The notes: generated from the letters alone by a model not told the origin. DNA of 64,000 nt from Anaeromyces robustus (GCA_002104895.1 MCFG01000062.1:1-64000); one strand, 5' to 3'. Numbered from the stretch's first letter, positions 1-13,934 are shown. Numbers and translations: made by a program.

Positions 1-2
1 AT

Positions 3-263
3 GTTGAAAAAGATAATGATTCTAATTCAAATTCGAGTTCTTTTCCTGAAACTATGGATGTTGATAAAGATAATGATTCTAATTCAAATCCGAGTTCTCT
101 TTCTAAACTAGATATCGATTATTCAAATATAATGGATCATCTTTCTAAACTAGATATAGAAAAGATAGATAATCGTAATTCTAAAATTGAACTCAATGGT
201 ATCTTTGATAAATTAATTTCTTGTATAGGCCGAGATAGTGTTTCTGAAGAAGAAAAAGAATGA
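3..263 (+). CDS. 3' end of an acidic Asp/Asn/Ser repeat protein (partial)
   Basis: The reading frame is open from the left edge to a TGA at 261-263, so this is the C-terminal part of a gene that begins outside the window. The visible protein starts with two near-copies of a motif reading roughly VEKDNDSNSN (the second at MDVDKDNDSNSNPSS), followed by two copies of LSKLDI. The same DNDSNSN core recurs in the complete gene at 1956-3352, so the two look like neighbouring members of one family. No known domain was recognised and no function is proposed. An ATG at 54 lies inside the frame but is unlikely to be the true start, because the repeat begins before it. Confidence 0.6.
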   Translation, partial: VEKDNDSNSNSSSFPETMDVDKDNDSNSNPSSLSKLDIDYSNIMDHLSKLDIEKIDNRNSKIELNGIFDKLISCIGRDSVSEEEKE

Positions 264-406
264 TCTTGATTTATTCCATTTTTCTTAATTAAATTTTTAT
301 ATAAATTTATTATTAAGCTAAAATAAAGCTTTTTATTAATATATATTTTTAAAAAACTTTATTTTTTAAAAAATTTGAATAGACTTGATCATTTTTTTTA
401 TATTTT

Positions 407-536
407 AATTCACTATAAATGAGATTAAAGAAATTCTGTTTATGTAATTGATATCTCGTGATAATAATATATATATATAATATTATTATCACGAGATAAG
501 TAGATGGAATTTCTATAAGCTCAATTATGGTGAATT
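407..536. repeat. 130-bp imperfect inverted repeat (foldback)
   Basis: The centre is a perfect 19-bp stem: 452-470 pairs with 480-498 around a 9-base AT loop. Pairing continues outward with few mismatches: 421-436 against 507-522 (13 of 16) and 407-420 against 523-536 (12 of 14). The arms are not simple sequence, so chance is a poor explanation. It lies about 150 bp after the stop codon of the partial repeat-protein gene. It could be a MITE-like foldback element or a transcript 3'-end structure. Confidence 0.7.
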
Positions 537-539
537 GTT

Positions 540-930
540 TTTTTTTAAACACTTTTAAATCAAGAAAAAAACAAAAAAGCAAAACAAACAGAAAAAAACA
601 GAAAAAAAAAGCAAAAAACAAAAGCAAAAAAAAAAAAAAAAAAAAACAACAAAAAAGCAAAAAACAAAAGCAAAAAAAAAAAAAAAAAAAAAACAACAAA
701 AAAGCAAAAAACAAAAGCAGCAAAAAAAAAAAACAACAAAAAAGCAAAAAAACAAAAACAACAAAAAAAAACAACAAAAAAGCAAAAAAACAAAAACAAC
801 AAAAAAAAAAAAACAACAAAAAAGCAAAAAAACTAAAGCAGCAAAATAAACAACAAAACAAAAAACAACAAAAAAAAGCAAAAAACAACAATGAAATTAA
901 AAAAGTTTACACAATAACAAAAAATTAAAA
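540..930. repeat. A-rich tandem array of AACAACAAAAAAGC-like units
   Basis: The array is built from poly-A blocks separated by irregular repeats of AACAACAAAAAAGCAAAAAA-type units. In one frame it reads as almost pure Lys/Asn/Gln and on the other strand as Phe/Leu/Cys. Nothing upstream resembles a real coding start or splice site, so it is called a minisatellite rather than a gene. Confidence 0.6.
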
Positions 931-1236
931 GAAATAAAAAATATAAAATAAAAAATATAAGAATTAATATACAATTTAAATATTCAATTATAAAATATAT
1001 TAATATATAATATAATATATATTATACTATAATATACTATACTATACTATAGTATAATATAGTATAATGAAATAAAAAAGGTTTTTTAATAATATTAATT
1101 ATTTTTTTAAATATTAATTATTTTATTTATTATTCTTTTTTTTAATTTTAATAGTTATAATTAAATAACTTTATAAAATTTTATAATTATAATAAATATA
1201 TAAATATAAATAAATTTATATATATATAAATAAATA

Positions 1237-1283
<47 letters not shown>

Positions 1284-1955
1284 ATATATTATATAATATT
1301 AATTATTATAATTTTTTTTTTTTAAGAAAAAATATAATTAATAAATTTAAAGAATATATAAAAATTGCTAATAAAGTAATTATATCATTTATTATATATT
1401 ATATTATATTTATTGTATTATATTGTATTATATAATAGAATATAATTTTATATATGATAAAAAATTTAATTAAATTCTATTTTAATATTTTAATATTTAA
1501 ATATTTTAATCTATCATACATATACCTTAATTTTAATTTCATTATATTATTCATTATATTATTCATTATATTATATTATATAATATTATATTATATTATA
1601 TTATATTATTTATTATTATTATATTATTATATAATATTATTTATTATATTATTTATTATTATTATTATTATTTATTATATTAATCTTCTTTTTTTTTTTT
1701 TTTTTTTTTTTTTGATAACAAAATTAAATATTATAATATAATAAAAAAGTAAATCAAAAAGTATATAAATTAGAAGAAATAATCTATAAAATTATTAAAA
1801 ATAAAAAAAAAAAATTTTTTTTTTTTTAACAAAATATATTTTTTATAAAATAAATAAAAAATATAAATAAATAAATAAAAAATAAAAAATAAAAAAATAA
1901 AAAAATAAATAAATAAAATAAATAAATAAAATAAATTAATAGTAATGAATAAAAT

Positions 1956-3352
1956 ATGAAGGTAAATTATTAATAGAAAATTTAATTGATATATAAAAAT
2001 GTATGTATATATATATTAAATTATAGTATTTATATGATTTTTAGAAAGATCCTATCAAGAAAATTCTGGAAGAAATATTCCCAAGAAAACTCCTTTTCAA
2101 ATCAAAATGTGAAATTGCCAGTTCTTGTCAATCAGAATATTACAAAATTTATGATGATTTTAAACGAAATCCATTATGTAATTTAATAAATTTAAGTGTT
2201 TGTTTAATTCCTAGAATTAAAATACCTTATCCAACGAACTATGAAGAAGAAGAAATTGTACAAGAAATCCTAATTGAATCAGACTTTGATATTATGAATA
2301 AAGATTCTTATATCATAGAAACTAATTTCTTTGAGATTAAAAATTCTGAAAAACTTAAAAAAAAGAAAAAGAACTTTCCACAGAACTTTCCACTAATTGA
2401 ACCAATGAAGAGAGATAAAAGTAAAATTTCATTTAAATTAAAAAGGTCTAACGAATATCATTATTTTTTTATGCAAAAAGTAAATGATAAATATTATGAA
2501 GTATATCAACCTTTTACTTATCGATCGCAGAGACAAATTAAAAGAGATATAAGTAGTTGTGGGAAAAAAAAAGAAGATTCTTCATTAATAATTGAAGATA
2601 GAGATTCTTTAAAATATTGGCTTTATTGTTTAAAAATCATGTTAAATGAAATTAATCCTAAAGTTTATCAAATTGAATCTGATAAAATTAAATTCAATGA
2701 AGATAAAACTTGTATTACGTCTGAAAGCTTTGAAAATATATTCAAAATTATAAGAGAAAAAGAAAACAAAATTAGAAAAGATGTTCGGGGTCAGATAAAT
2801 AATTTTTTAAATGATAATCAAATGAATGGTGATTATCCAAGCCCAAATCCGAGTGAGGATTTGACAACTAAAAGTTTAGATTTTGATAATGATTCAAATT
2901 CTAATCACTGTTTGGCAAGTCCTGATCCGAGTGAGGATGGAGCAAAAGATGAAATGAATATTGATAATGATTCAAATTCTATTCATGATTTTCCAAGTCC
3001 TGACCCGAGTGAGGATATAGCAAAAGATGAAATGAATATTGATAATGATTCAAATTTTATTCATTATTTGGCAAGTCCTGACCCGAGTGAGGATACAGAA
3101 AAAGATGAAATGAATATCGATGATGATTCAAATTCTGATTATGATTATCAAGGTACTGAAGATGAAGATTTTAAAGATTTTTTTAAAGATTTTATTAAAT
3201 CTTTTTTAGAAAATGATCCAGGTTTAAAAGATCTGTATAATAATCTATCAGAGGATCTTGATATAATTAATATGGAATTAGAAAACAATAAGAATATTTC
3301 TCCAGAACAAAATGATATCTTTCAAGGTTGTAATAATAGCAGTTTTTATTAA
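1956..3352 (+). CDS. acidic protein with 26-residue tandem repeats, possible PH-like domain
   Basis: The main exon is 2045-3352. Its frame is open back to a TTTTTAG acceptor ending at 2044, well upstream of the internal ATG at 2294. A candidate first exon is ATGAAG at 1956-1961 with donor GTAAAT, an 82-base intron and a phase-0 junction, giving about 437 aa; that start is only moderately supported. The N-terminal half is basic with several cysteines. Residues about 140-235 end in a tryptophan-bearing amphipathic segment (SLKYWLYCLKIMLNEI) like the last helix of PH domains, a weak inference. Then come three full 26-residue repeats (core DNDSNSxxxxxSPDPSED, ending KDEMNI) plus partial copies, and an acidic tail rich in Asp/Phe/Lys. 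It appears related to the partial gene at 3-263. Function unknown. Confidence 0.65.
2840..3145 (+). repeat. 78-bp in-frame tandem repeat
   Basis: Three full units of 78 bp and two partial ones lie inside the gene. Each encodes 26 residues, starting at DNDSN and containing the invariant SPDPSED block. The copies differ at only a few codons, so the array is recent or kept uniform. Confidence 0.85.
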
Positions 3353-4228
3353 TACATTTAAAAATATAGATGCATTAAAGCTAAGGATAGTTTTTCATAT
3401 ATTTTATATATTATATATGAAGAATGATCAGTAGCATGTATAAAACTGTATATTACATACTATTAATTTAGTATAAATGAATTTATAACATTATGTTCTA
3501 ATGATGTAGATTAAATTATAACTACATCATTAGAAGATAAGTTATAATATTCAATTATAATAAATTATTTAGAACAAGATATTGTTTTAAATATGATCAA
3601 TTAAAAAAAAAAGAAAAGAAGAAAATAAAAATTAAAAAAAAAAAAGTAAAAAATTAAAAAAAAAGTAAAAAATTAAAAAAATATAATCATAATCATAATA
3701 ATAATAATAATAATAAAATTAAAAAAATAAAAAAATAAAAATTCAAAAATAATAATATTTATATATATATATATATTATTTATTAATTAATATATCACTA
3801 AATAATAAAAATGTAAAAAAAAAATAAAAAAATAAAAAAAAAGAAAAAAAAAATAAATAAAAAATAAAATAAAAAAAAAAATAAATAAATAAAAAATAAA
3901 ATAAAAAAAAAAAAATAAAAAATAAATAATAATAAGAATATTTATAATAATTAAAAAGTTTATAAATCGTTGTGTCATCCAATAGAATAATAATAATAAT
4001 AAATATATTTATATATATATTATATATCTTGATTCATTTTTATTTTATTTATTTTTTAAAAAAAAAAAAAAAAAATACAGTACTTAGAGAAAAAAAGTGA
4101 TTAGTTCTTAGGCAATAAGAGTAAAATGTTTATTACAAATTTTGTTTAATTTGGTTCATAAACTTTTTTTTACTGGCTCTTTAAAAAAAAAAAAAAAAGT
4201 TTGATTACCTTTTTTTTTTGGTAAAAAA
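3353..4228. other. intergenic, A+T-rich
   Basis: No gene was seen. The stretch holds the inverted repeat at 3479-3555 and then about 500 bp of poly-A, TAAA and AAT simple sequence. Near 4085-4220 complexity rises into the decayed retroelement that follows. Confidence 0.6.
3479..3555. repeat. inverted repeat downstream of the repeat-protein gene
   Basis: A perfect 13-bp stem, TTCTAATGATGTA at 3496-3508 and its complement at 3523-3535, encloses a 14-base loop. Pairing resumes outward with small gaps, where GAATTTATAAC on the left matches GTTATAATATTC on the right. It lies about 130 bp after the stop codon, the same position as the foldback behind the first family member, though the sequences differ. 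Confidence 0.6.
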
Positions 4229-4850
4229 TTGACCTTCCAAAGATATACAGGATCTTGCTTTATCATACCCTTCAATACCAACTACCAAATGGGGTTCTTT
4301 TGGATTATGAGAATAAGCAGCTGTTTTCAGTTGAACTATAAGTTTCTACTTAAGTCTTCACTTGAAAACTTTCCGACTTGCTGCCTTTGTTGTGGTGAAA
4401 AAAAGCAAAGTTTCTCTCATTGGATTTTCAATTGTAAGGCCTTTGAACAGGATAGATAGAAATACTTTTATTAAACACAATGTTGACTTAAACTCGAAGT
4501 TCACAGAAATTAATCGAACTAACTCACTGGGATTTTCTTAGGATTTAGACGAAAATTATGAAAATAATATATATTACTTGATGCTTAACGCTTTCCTTGA
4601 TGGGTGTTATACATTTGATAAATTAGATATTATGAGGGAACGGAGATGGTGGCGTGGACAACTTTTCAAAGGGTTCATCCGAGTCTCCTGTTCCCGGATA
4701 TTGTGGGTCTATCGCATTTTCTTACTGTTGTTATGCCAATTGTGAATATATCCTTTCGGATTCTTCTCAATTGGTATAATAACAATAAGAACACTCTGGG
4801 AGGCTTCAAGGTAGTAAGATTAATCCTAGTCTAAAAAAAAAAAAAAAAAA
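4229..4850 (+). mobile_element. decayed 3' end of a non-LTR (LINE-like) retroelement, copy A
   Basis: The frame from about 4229 encodes a cysteine/histidine block, CCLCCGEKKQSFSHWIFNCK, which has the C-x2-C...H-x4-C layout found after the reverse transcriptase of many non-LTR elements. A stop follows, and the downstream sequence shows broken coding in several frames (YENNIYYLMLNAFLDGCY is readable near 4554-4610). The copy ends in a pure poly-A tract at 4833-4850, as expected of LINE insertion. The reverse transcriptase itself is absent. Family assignment rests on the motif and the tail only. Confidence 0.55.
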
Positions 4851-4908
4851 ATTGGCAAAAAATTCTATTATAAAGATTTTTAAACTACAACGAAACTTTT
4901 TTTTTAAA

Positions 4909-4944
<36 letters not shown>

Positions 4945-5079
4945 CATGAATGACATAAATTTAGCCTAAAAGATAACCAAACTTTTTTTAATTTTTTTTT
5001 TTTTTTTTTTGAATGACATAAATTTAAATTTTGGCAACTTTAAAATCCATTTAAATATTTAATTTAATTAATCATTAAG

Positions 5080-5690
5080 TATCAACACTTGAAAATTTCC
5101 CTACTTACTGCCCTTGCTATAGTGAAAAAAAAAAAAAAAAAACTTTTTTCTTTTTTTCTCTTATTAGATTTTCAATTTAAAAGTCTTTTGAATAAGATAA
5201 AAATATCATTCTTTTTACTACACTAATTAACTTATTCTTGAAGTTTACCTATCTACCTTAACTTATTGAAAATAAATTAATGGAAATATATATGGACTTG
5301 AAGGAATATTATAAAGTTAATCTATATTATATTATATTATATTATATTACTTGATAGTTAACTCTTTACTTGATAGACTTTAGACATTTTGAAAAATTAA
5401 ATATTAATGTGGAACGAGAGAAAGTGACATAAACTTTTTATCAAAGGTTCATTTGAATTTCCTGTTCCGGTTATTGTAAGTTTGTTGCATTATCCTACTG
5501 TTATTATGTCTATCAATTGTGTAAATCTATCTTTTTTGGATTTTCCTCGGATGATGGTATAATAACAATAAGAACATTCTGAACGACTTCAGAGACGTCG
5601 ATGTCGAAAAGATAAAGTATAAAATTTATTCTGACACAGATTCGAATGGTATTCCATTCTTTAAACGGGAGAAGTTAGAAGTTTATATTT
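5080..5690 (+). mobile_element. decayed retroelement 3' end, copy B
   Basis: This is a second, more degraded copy of the element at 4229-4850, in the same orientation and about 800 bp downstream. Alignable anchors are ACTTGAAAATTTCC, TTACTTGATAGTTAAC, AAGGTTCATTTGAATTTCCTG and GGTATAATAACAATAAGAAC. The cysteine block has lost key residues and is broken by a poly-A insertion; most changes are toward A or T. Confidence 0.5.
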
Positions 5691-6219
5691 AAACTTCTTT
5701 CCTTTTTTTTATTTATTTAATATATTTTTTTTTAATTTAATTAATAATCTGTTTAATAAATTTTATTATTTTCTTTTGTATTTTTTATTATATTGTATAT
5801 TCTTTATTTTAATTTAATTATATATTTCACATATATGTTTAATTAAAATTAATTATTATAATAAAGATTATAGATTAATTTTTGCCGAAAAAGAAAAAAA
5901 TCGTTAAGTCATTAATTAATATTGATAATAATAATTTATAATAATAATAATAATAATAATCCAAGTTCTATTTCTTATTATGATGCCATTAATTTAGTCA
6001 ATAACTTAAAACAATAAAAATTCTAATTTTAATCAATAAATAATTTTTTATAATGGCACCTCTTGTATAGTTTATAATTCAAGTATGAATAAAATAGTAA
6101 ACACTATTGTAGTCGTTCATCTTATACAATGACAATAGCAACACAAATATAATTTATAATTTTAATAATATTTAATCGAATGCATCAAAAATCAAATAAG
6201 TTAATTGAAAATTTTCATT

Positions 6220-6271
<52 letters not shown>

Positions 6272-6344
6272 TTATTTATTTATTTATTTATTTATTATTA
6301 CTATTATTATTAAAAAGTTATTATAAATTTTAAAATTCATATAT

Positions 6345-7015
<671 letters not shown>

Positions 7016-7588
7016 TTTTAATTTTTTTTTTCTTTCTTTCTTATTAAAATAAAAATAAAAATGTTTTTTAATCATTTTGAAATGTATATAATATTATTAT
7101 TAACCATAAAAGCCAAATAATCATATAAATCACATAAATCACATAAATCACATAAATAACAAAAAATAGAAATAAAAATAAAATAAAATAAAATAAAAAA
7201 AAACATATAATAATATAAAAGTAAATCTTATTACTATATGTTTTTTTTTATTTATATATAAACAAAACATTTAGTTTATAAAAAAAAAAATTCTTTTAAT
7301 ATATTTATTGATTTACCCCACAAATCCACATTCTTAATATTTTAATTATAAAATTATTAAAAAAAATTAAAAAAAATATATATTTTTTATATTTATATAA
7401 TCTTTTTTTTTTTTTTTTTTAATTTGATATAATTATTTTAATTTATTATAATAAATTATATTCAATTTTTATTAAATTAATATTTTATTTATTTTTTAAT
7501 TTTTTTTTTTTTTACTTATTTGTTTGCTTATTTGTTTATTTGTTTGCTTGAATGTTTTATTTGTTTGTTTAATTTATTTTAAATAAAT

Positions 7589-7632
<44 letters not shown>

Positions 7633-7844
7633 TTTTTTGTTTTTTGTTTTTTGTTTTTATTTATTATAATTATTATTAGTATTATTAGTAATTATTATTA
7701 TTTTAATTTAAATCTAATAGAGAAAAAAAAAGAAAACTCTATAATATATTTATTTTTATTTATATATATATTATAAAAAAATTTATAAATTTATAGTTGG
7801 ATATTATTAATATTAAAAAAAAAAAATTCATACATATATATATG

Positions 7845-7990
7845 TCTTTTTGTTGTTGTTGTTATTATTGTTGTTATCTTTCTTGTTGTTTTTGTTGTTG
7901 TTGTTATTATTGTTGTTATCTTTCTTGTTGTTGTTTTTGTTGTTGTTTTTGTTATTGATTTTTTGTTTTTGTTATTAATTTTTTATTTTT
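7845..7990. repeat. GTT/ATT-rich tandem repeat
   Basis: A roughly 45-bp unit built from TTTTTGTTGTTGTTGTTATT followed by ATTGTTGTTATCTTTCTTGTTG is repeated at least twice, then decays into TTTTTGTT copies. It begins just beyond the stop codon of the thiolase gene on the minus strand, so it may be in that gene's 3' untranslated region. Confidence 0.6.
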
Positions 7991-8031
7991 ATTTTTTGTT
8001 TGTTTGTTTATATTTATATTTATATTTATAT

Positions 8032-10069
<2,038 letters not shown>

Positions 10070-11006
10070 TTTATATTCTGTTTCATTTTTTTTATTAATA
10101 TAAAATATTAAAAAAAAACAATAATAAATATTAGTTGTAAAGATTTTGTAATTCTCAAAAAAAAATACTCTTTAAAAATCAAAAAAAAAATAAAATAAAA
10201 TAAAATAATAATAATATTTTACTTAAAAAAATTCATTAATATATATACTCAATAAAATTCATAAATAATCAATTAATGATTACAATTTTCCGATTACATA
10301 TTAGATTAATACTTATGTGTATTATATGTTAATAATATCATTATTATTATTAAATATAATAATTTCTACTATTATTTAAATTATTATAATCTTTATTATT
10401 ATTGTTATTTAAATATAATAATTTCTATTCTTATTTAAATTATTATTATAATCTTTAATATTATTATTATAATTATAAAGATTATATTATAATTATTATT
10501 ATTACTATTATTACTGTCATCATTATATTAATATGATATTACTTGGTTTTAGACGATAATTATTGAAAAGTTTACTTATTAAAAATTTTTTTTGAAAAAT
10601 AAATCAATATATAAAATTATAAATCATTTTAAATTCACATTTTTGTTTTGTTTTTGTTTTTTTGTTTTTTTTTTTTTTTTTTTTTTTTTTTGGTTTTTTT
10701 TATTCTATTTTTTTATGGTTTTTTATTTTTTAATTGAAAAAAAAAAAAACTTTAAGATTTCTCCTCGAAAATTTATTTTTATTTTTTTTTTTTTTTTTTT
10801 TTTTTGATTTATATTACAAATAAAATTTATATATATTTAAAATGTAATTGTTACATAATGCTTCATTATTTTTCTTTTTTCCATAACATTTTCTTTTTTC
10901 TCTTTTTTAATATGTATATATTTAAATTAATCCTACCTTTAAATTATTTTTTTTAATTAATCTTTTAATACTAATAAAAAATATAATTTTTGAAAGCAAA
11001 GATTTA

Positions 11007-11046
<40 letters not shown>

Positions 11047-12073
11047 TAGTTATAATCTAAATTTTTTATAAATAATAATTTTTTTGGGAAAATTATATTA
11101 ATATAATATAATATATTATATTATACAATGACATATTAATTTAAATTAAATCAAATACATATATTATTTTAAATAATTTTTTAAATATTCCAAAATTCAT
11201 TCTTTTTTTTTTTTTTTTTTTTTTTTTTAATTATTATAATATATAATTTATCCTTATTATTTATTTATTTATTTATTTATTTATATTAATTTGATATATT
11301 ATAATAATACATAATACATATATTTTTTATATATGTAAACAATTTAAATAATTTAAGTTTTAAGATTTTAACATAATTTTTTAAAAAAAAAAATTATTTA
11401 TTGAAAATAATATATATTAGTCTATTTAATTTTAATATATTGTAATATATGGATTATTTATATTTTTAAAAAACTCAATCAAAATTTTAAAAAATTCAAT
11501 TTAAATAAATGAAAATATAATTATAATTAGATTTCATATTGATTATTGTTATTTTTTCAGAAAGTTTGAAACAATTTAATGTTACATTAAGATATTTAAA
11601 TATTTAAATATTTTTAATAAAAGCTATAAAATTTTAATGTTATTAGAATAGTAAAAGTTATGTTACAATACAATACCTTATATGAAGTTCTTATCATTAT
11701 TTTTATCAGACAAAATTTAAAAAATTACTAAATATTTTAATTTTATTATAATATATAATAATAAAACTTAAATTGACTAAAATCGTCTATATACAGCATG
11801 TTAAAATATATAAAAAATAAAACAAAATATTTGTATTTAATAGAAAATATTTCAATCATAAATATATATAAAAGAAAAGTAAAGCCTTAATGTTTTTATT
11901 TATAATATCAATTATTTTATGTTATAAAAGTAAATATTTATTAGCCAATAAAATCTTAAGATATACTATTGGTTATTTTTTATCCAATCATATTAATTTA
12001 AAATTCAGTCGTGGTAAATTAAATTTTTAAAATTATATCTATTTATAAATAGAAATTTTATCTATAATTATTT
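10070..12073. other. intergenic, A+T-rich
   Basis: No protein gene or stable RNA could be supported. It contains poly-T tracts at 10660-10692 and 10781-10805, a TA-dinucleotide run near 11026-11048, and, at its right end, the U6 promoter. Confidence 0.6.
12044..12051 (+). promoter_or_regulatory. U6 TATA box
   Basis: TATAAATA begins 30 bp before the inferred U6 start, the position used by RNA polymerase III at type 3 promoters. It stands out from the AT-rich background mainly by that spacing. Confidence 0.7.
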
Positions 12074-12197
12074 GTCCAATTCTAACGAATTGTGACATCT
12101 ATTAAAATTGGAAACGATACAGAGAAGATTAGCATGGCTCCCTGTGCAAGGATGACACGCATATCTTGAGTGGATTCCTCTTTGGAGGAAAGATTTT
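12074..12197 (+). ncRNA. U6 spliceosomal snRNA
   Basis: The catalytic RNA of the spliceosome. The invariant core AACGATACAGAGAAGATTAG is at 12113-12132, including the ACAGAGA box that pairs with the 5' splice site, followed by GCAAGGATGACACGC of the internal stem-loop. The 5' end can form the usual short hairpin (CAATTC at 12077-12082 with GAATTG at 12087-12092). Two departures from common U6 are visible. The internal stem-loop reads GGCTCCCTGTGCAAGG, one base longer than the usual GGCCCCTGCGCAAGG. After the conserved domain there is an added hairpin (TTCCTC 12175-12180 with GAGGAA 12185-12190) before the T run. The exact 3' end is inferred from the terminator. Confidence 0.93.
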
Positions 12198-12201
12198 TTT
12201 T
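12194..12201 (+). terminator. RNA polymerase III T-run for U6
   Basis: Eight consecutive T residues directly follow the U6 3' hairpin, the standard Pol III stop. Confidence 0.8.
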
Positions 12202-13217
12202 GTACATTTTTCAAATAAAATTTTTATATTATATTTTTTTTAAAAAAAAATAAATATAATATTTATTGTTTTAATTATTTATAAATGAATATTATATTAT
12301 CAATTGATACACTCTTTATTTCTAATCTAACAAAAAAGTATTCTAATGTTTTCCTTATCACCATCATTACTACTTTAAATCCTTTTAATTATATGTAATA
12401 AAACATGTTTTATTACATATAATGATGTTAATCTGTTATCACTTTTATTTTGTTTTGTTTTGTTTTGTTTTTTTAAAAAAAAAAAAATTGATTTCTTTTT
12501 TCAACTTTTAACTTTTTTTTAAATTTTTATTAAAGATAAAATTAAATTATTAAAATATTTATAAATATTATAATCCTTTTTTCTTATTTCATTTTTAATA
12601 TTATTTTAAAAAAAATTATACAATTTAAAAAATATTTATTTTAATTAATTATTTCCATATTTAAAATCTATTAAATTTCTAACTATTTGGATTAAAAAAA
12701 AGAATTTTGATTTCTTACTTAACAATTACTTTAAATATATTAGATTTATGGTTACACAAAATATTCTTGTTACACAGATGTGTTAAAAATAATAAATAAT
12801 TAATCATTAATATCTTTTACATCTTTTCCAAAAAAAATATTAAATATCATAAAATAAAAAACATTTCCATATTTATATATTTATAAAAAAAATTATATAT
12901 TTTTAAAAAGTGAAATATTTAAGAAAATTTAAATATTATTTTATTTAAAAAATTACTTTCTTATAATTTTTTTTATTATTATTTATTGATAAATTTTATT
13001 AATTAAAATTTCTATAATTTAATACATATGTAAAATAATTTAAAATTCTAATAAGAAGAAAAAGAATAAATATACATATATAATTCATTAACAAAGTAAT
13101 AAATTAAATATTATTATTCTTTTAAAAATGATATTTTTCATCAATATATTATATATTATATATATATATAATATATAGATGATTATGTTAATTATTATAT
13201 TAATATTGATTTATGAT
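12202..13217. other. intergenic, A+T-rich with a long perfect palindrome
   Basis: Nothing coding was seen. Holds the 36-bp palindrome at 12388-12423 and poly-A/poly-T sequence up to the BioY stop codon. Confidence 0.6.
12388..12423. repeat. perfect 36-bp palindrome
   Basis: The sequence is its own reverse complement over 36 bases, centred between 12405 and 12406 on ACATGT, with TGTAATAAAA and TTTTATTACA as arms. A CATCATT at 12362-12368 and AATGATG at 12421-12427 are also complementary. Confidence 0.85.
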
Positions 13218-13897
13218 TTATTCATGATCTTCAATATCTAATTCTAACTTTTTATTACGGAAATAGAATATCTTCCAACCAAGTGGTACAAAAAGTGAAG
13301 CAAGAAGAATTTTAATAAGATCACCAGGAATAAATGGAAAAACAACTTTTGGGAATGAACCCCAGAAACTTTTAGTCTTGTATGCAAACCATGAAAAACC
13401 AAAAACATAGATTACAAGATTACCAATAATCATAGAAAGCCAAATTTTACGGTATTGTTTATCCCATCCTCTCTTAGAAAGAAAACCAACAATAATAGAT
13501 GAAAAGATAAAGCCAACTAAGAAACCACCACTATAACCAGTTAAAGATGAAATACCATGACCAAAATCAGCAAAAACAGGAAGACCAGCACAACCAACAA
13601 TAAGATAAAGTATACATGATAAACAACTATTTAATGGGCTTTGAACAGCTCCATTTAAAAGAACAGCAAAAGTTTGAAATGTAATTGGAACTTCTTTATT
13701 GATTGGAAGATTAAAAGAAATTTGAGCGAAAATTGAAATAAAAACAGTACCGATAAGAATAAAAATTGAATTAATTATAAATGAAGTAGAAAACTTTCCT
13801 AATTATTAAAAATAATAAAAAAAAAAATAAATAATCAATATTACAAGTTAATACTTATATTATTAATTACAATTTTTTATATTACTATTTATAATCA

Positions 13898-13934
<37 letters not shown>

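Larger units (their letters stand above)
264..1955. other. intergenic, A+T-rich, with a foldback and simple repeats
   Basis: No credible gene was seen. The stretch holds the inverted repeat at 407-536, an A-rich lysine/asparagine-coding-like tract at about 540-930, a TAAA run near 1232-1286 and several poly-A and poly-T runs. The long frames crossing it on both strands are low-complexity (Lys/Asn or Phe/Leu only) and are not taken as genes. Confidence 0.6.

Noticed and set aside
349-928. Overlapping Lys/Asn-rich and Phe/Leu-rich open frames on both strands
   Set aside because: They are translations of an A-rich repeat array, with no start context, splice sites or mixed composition.
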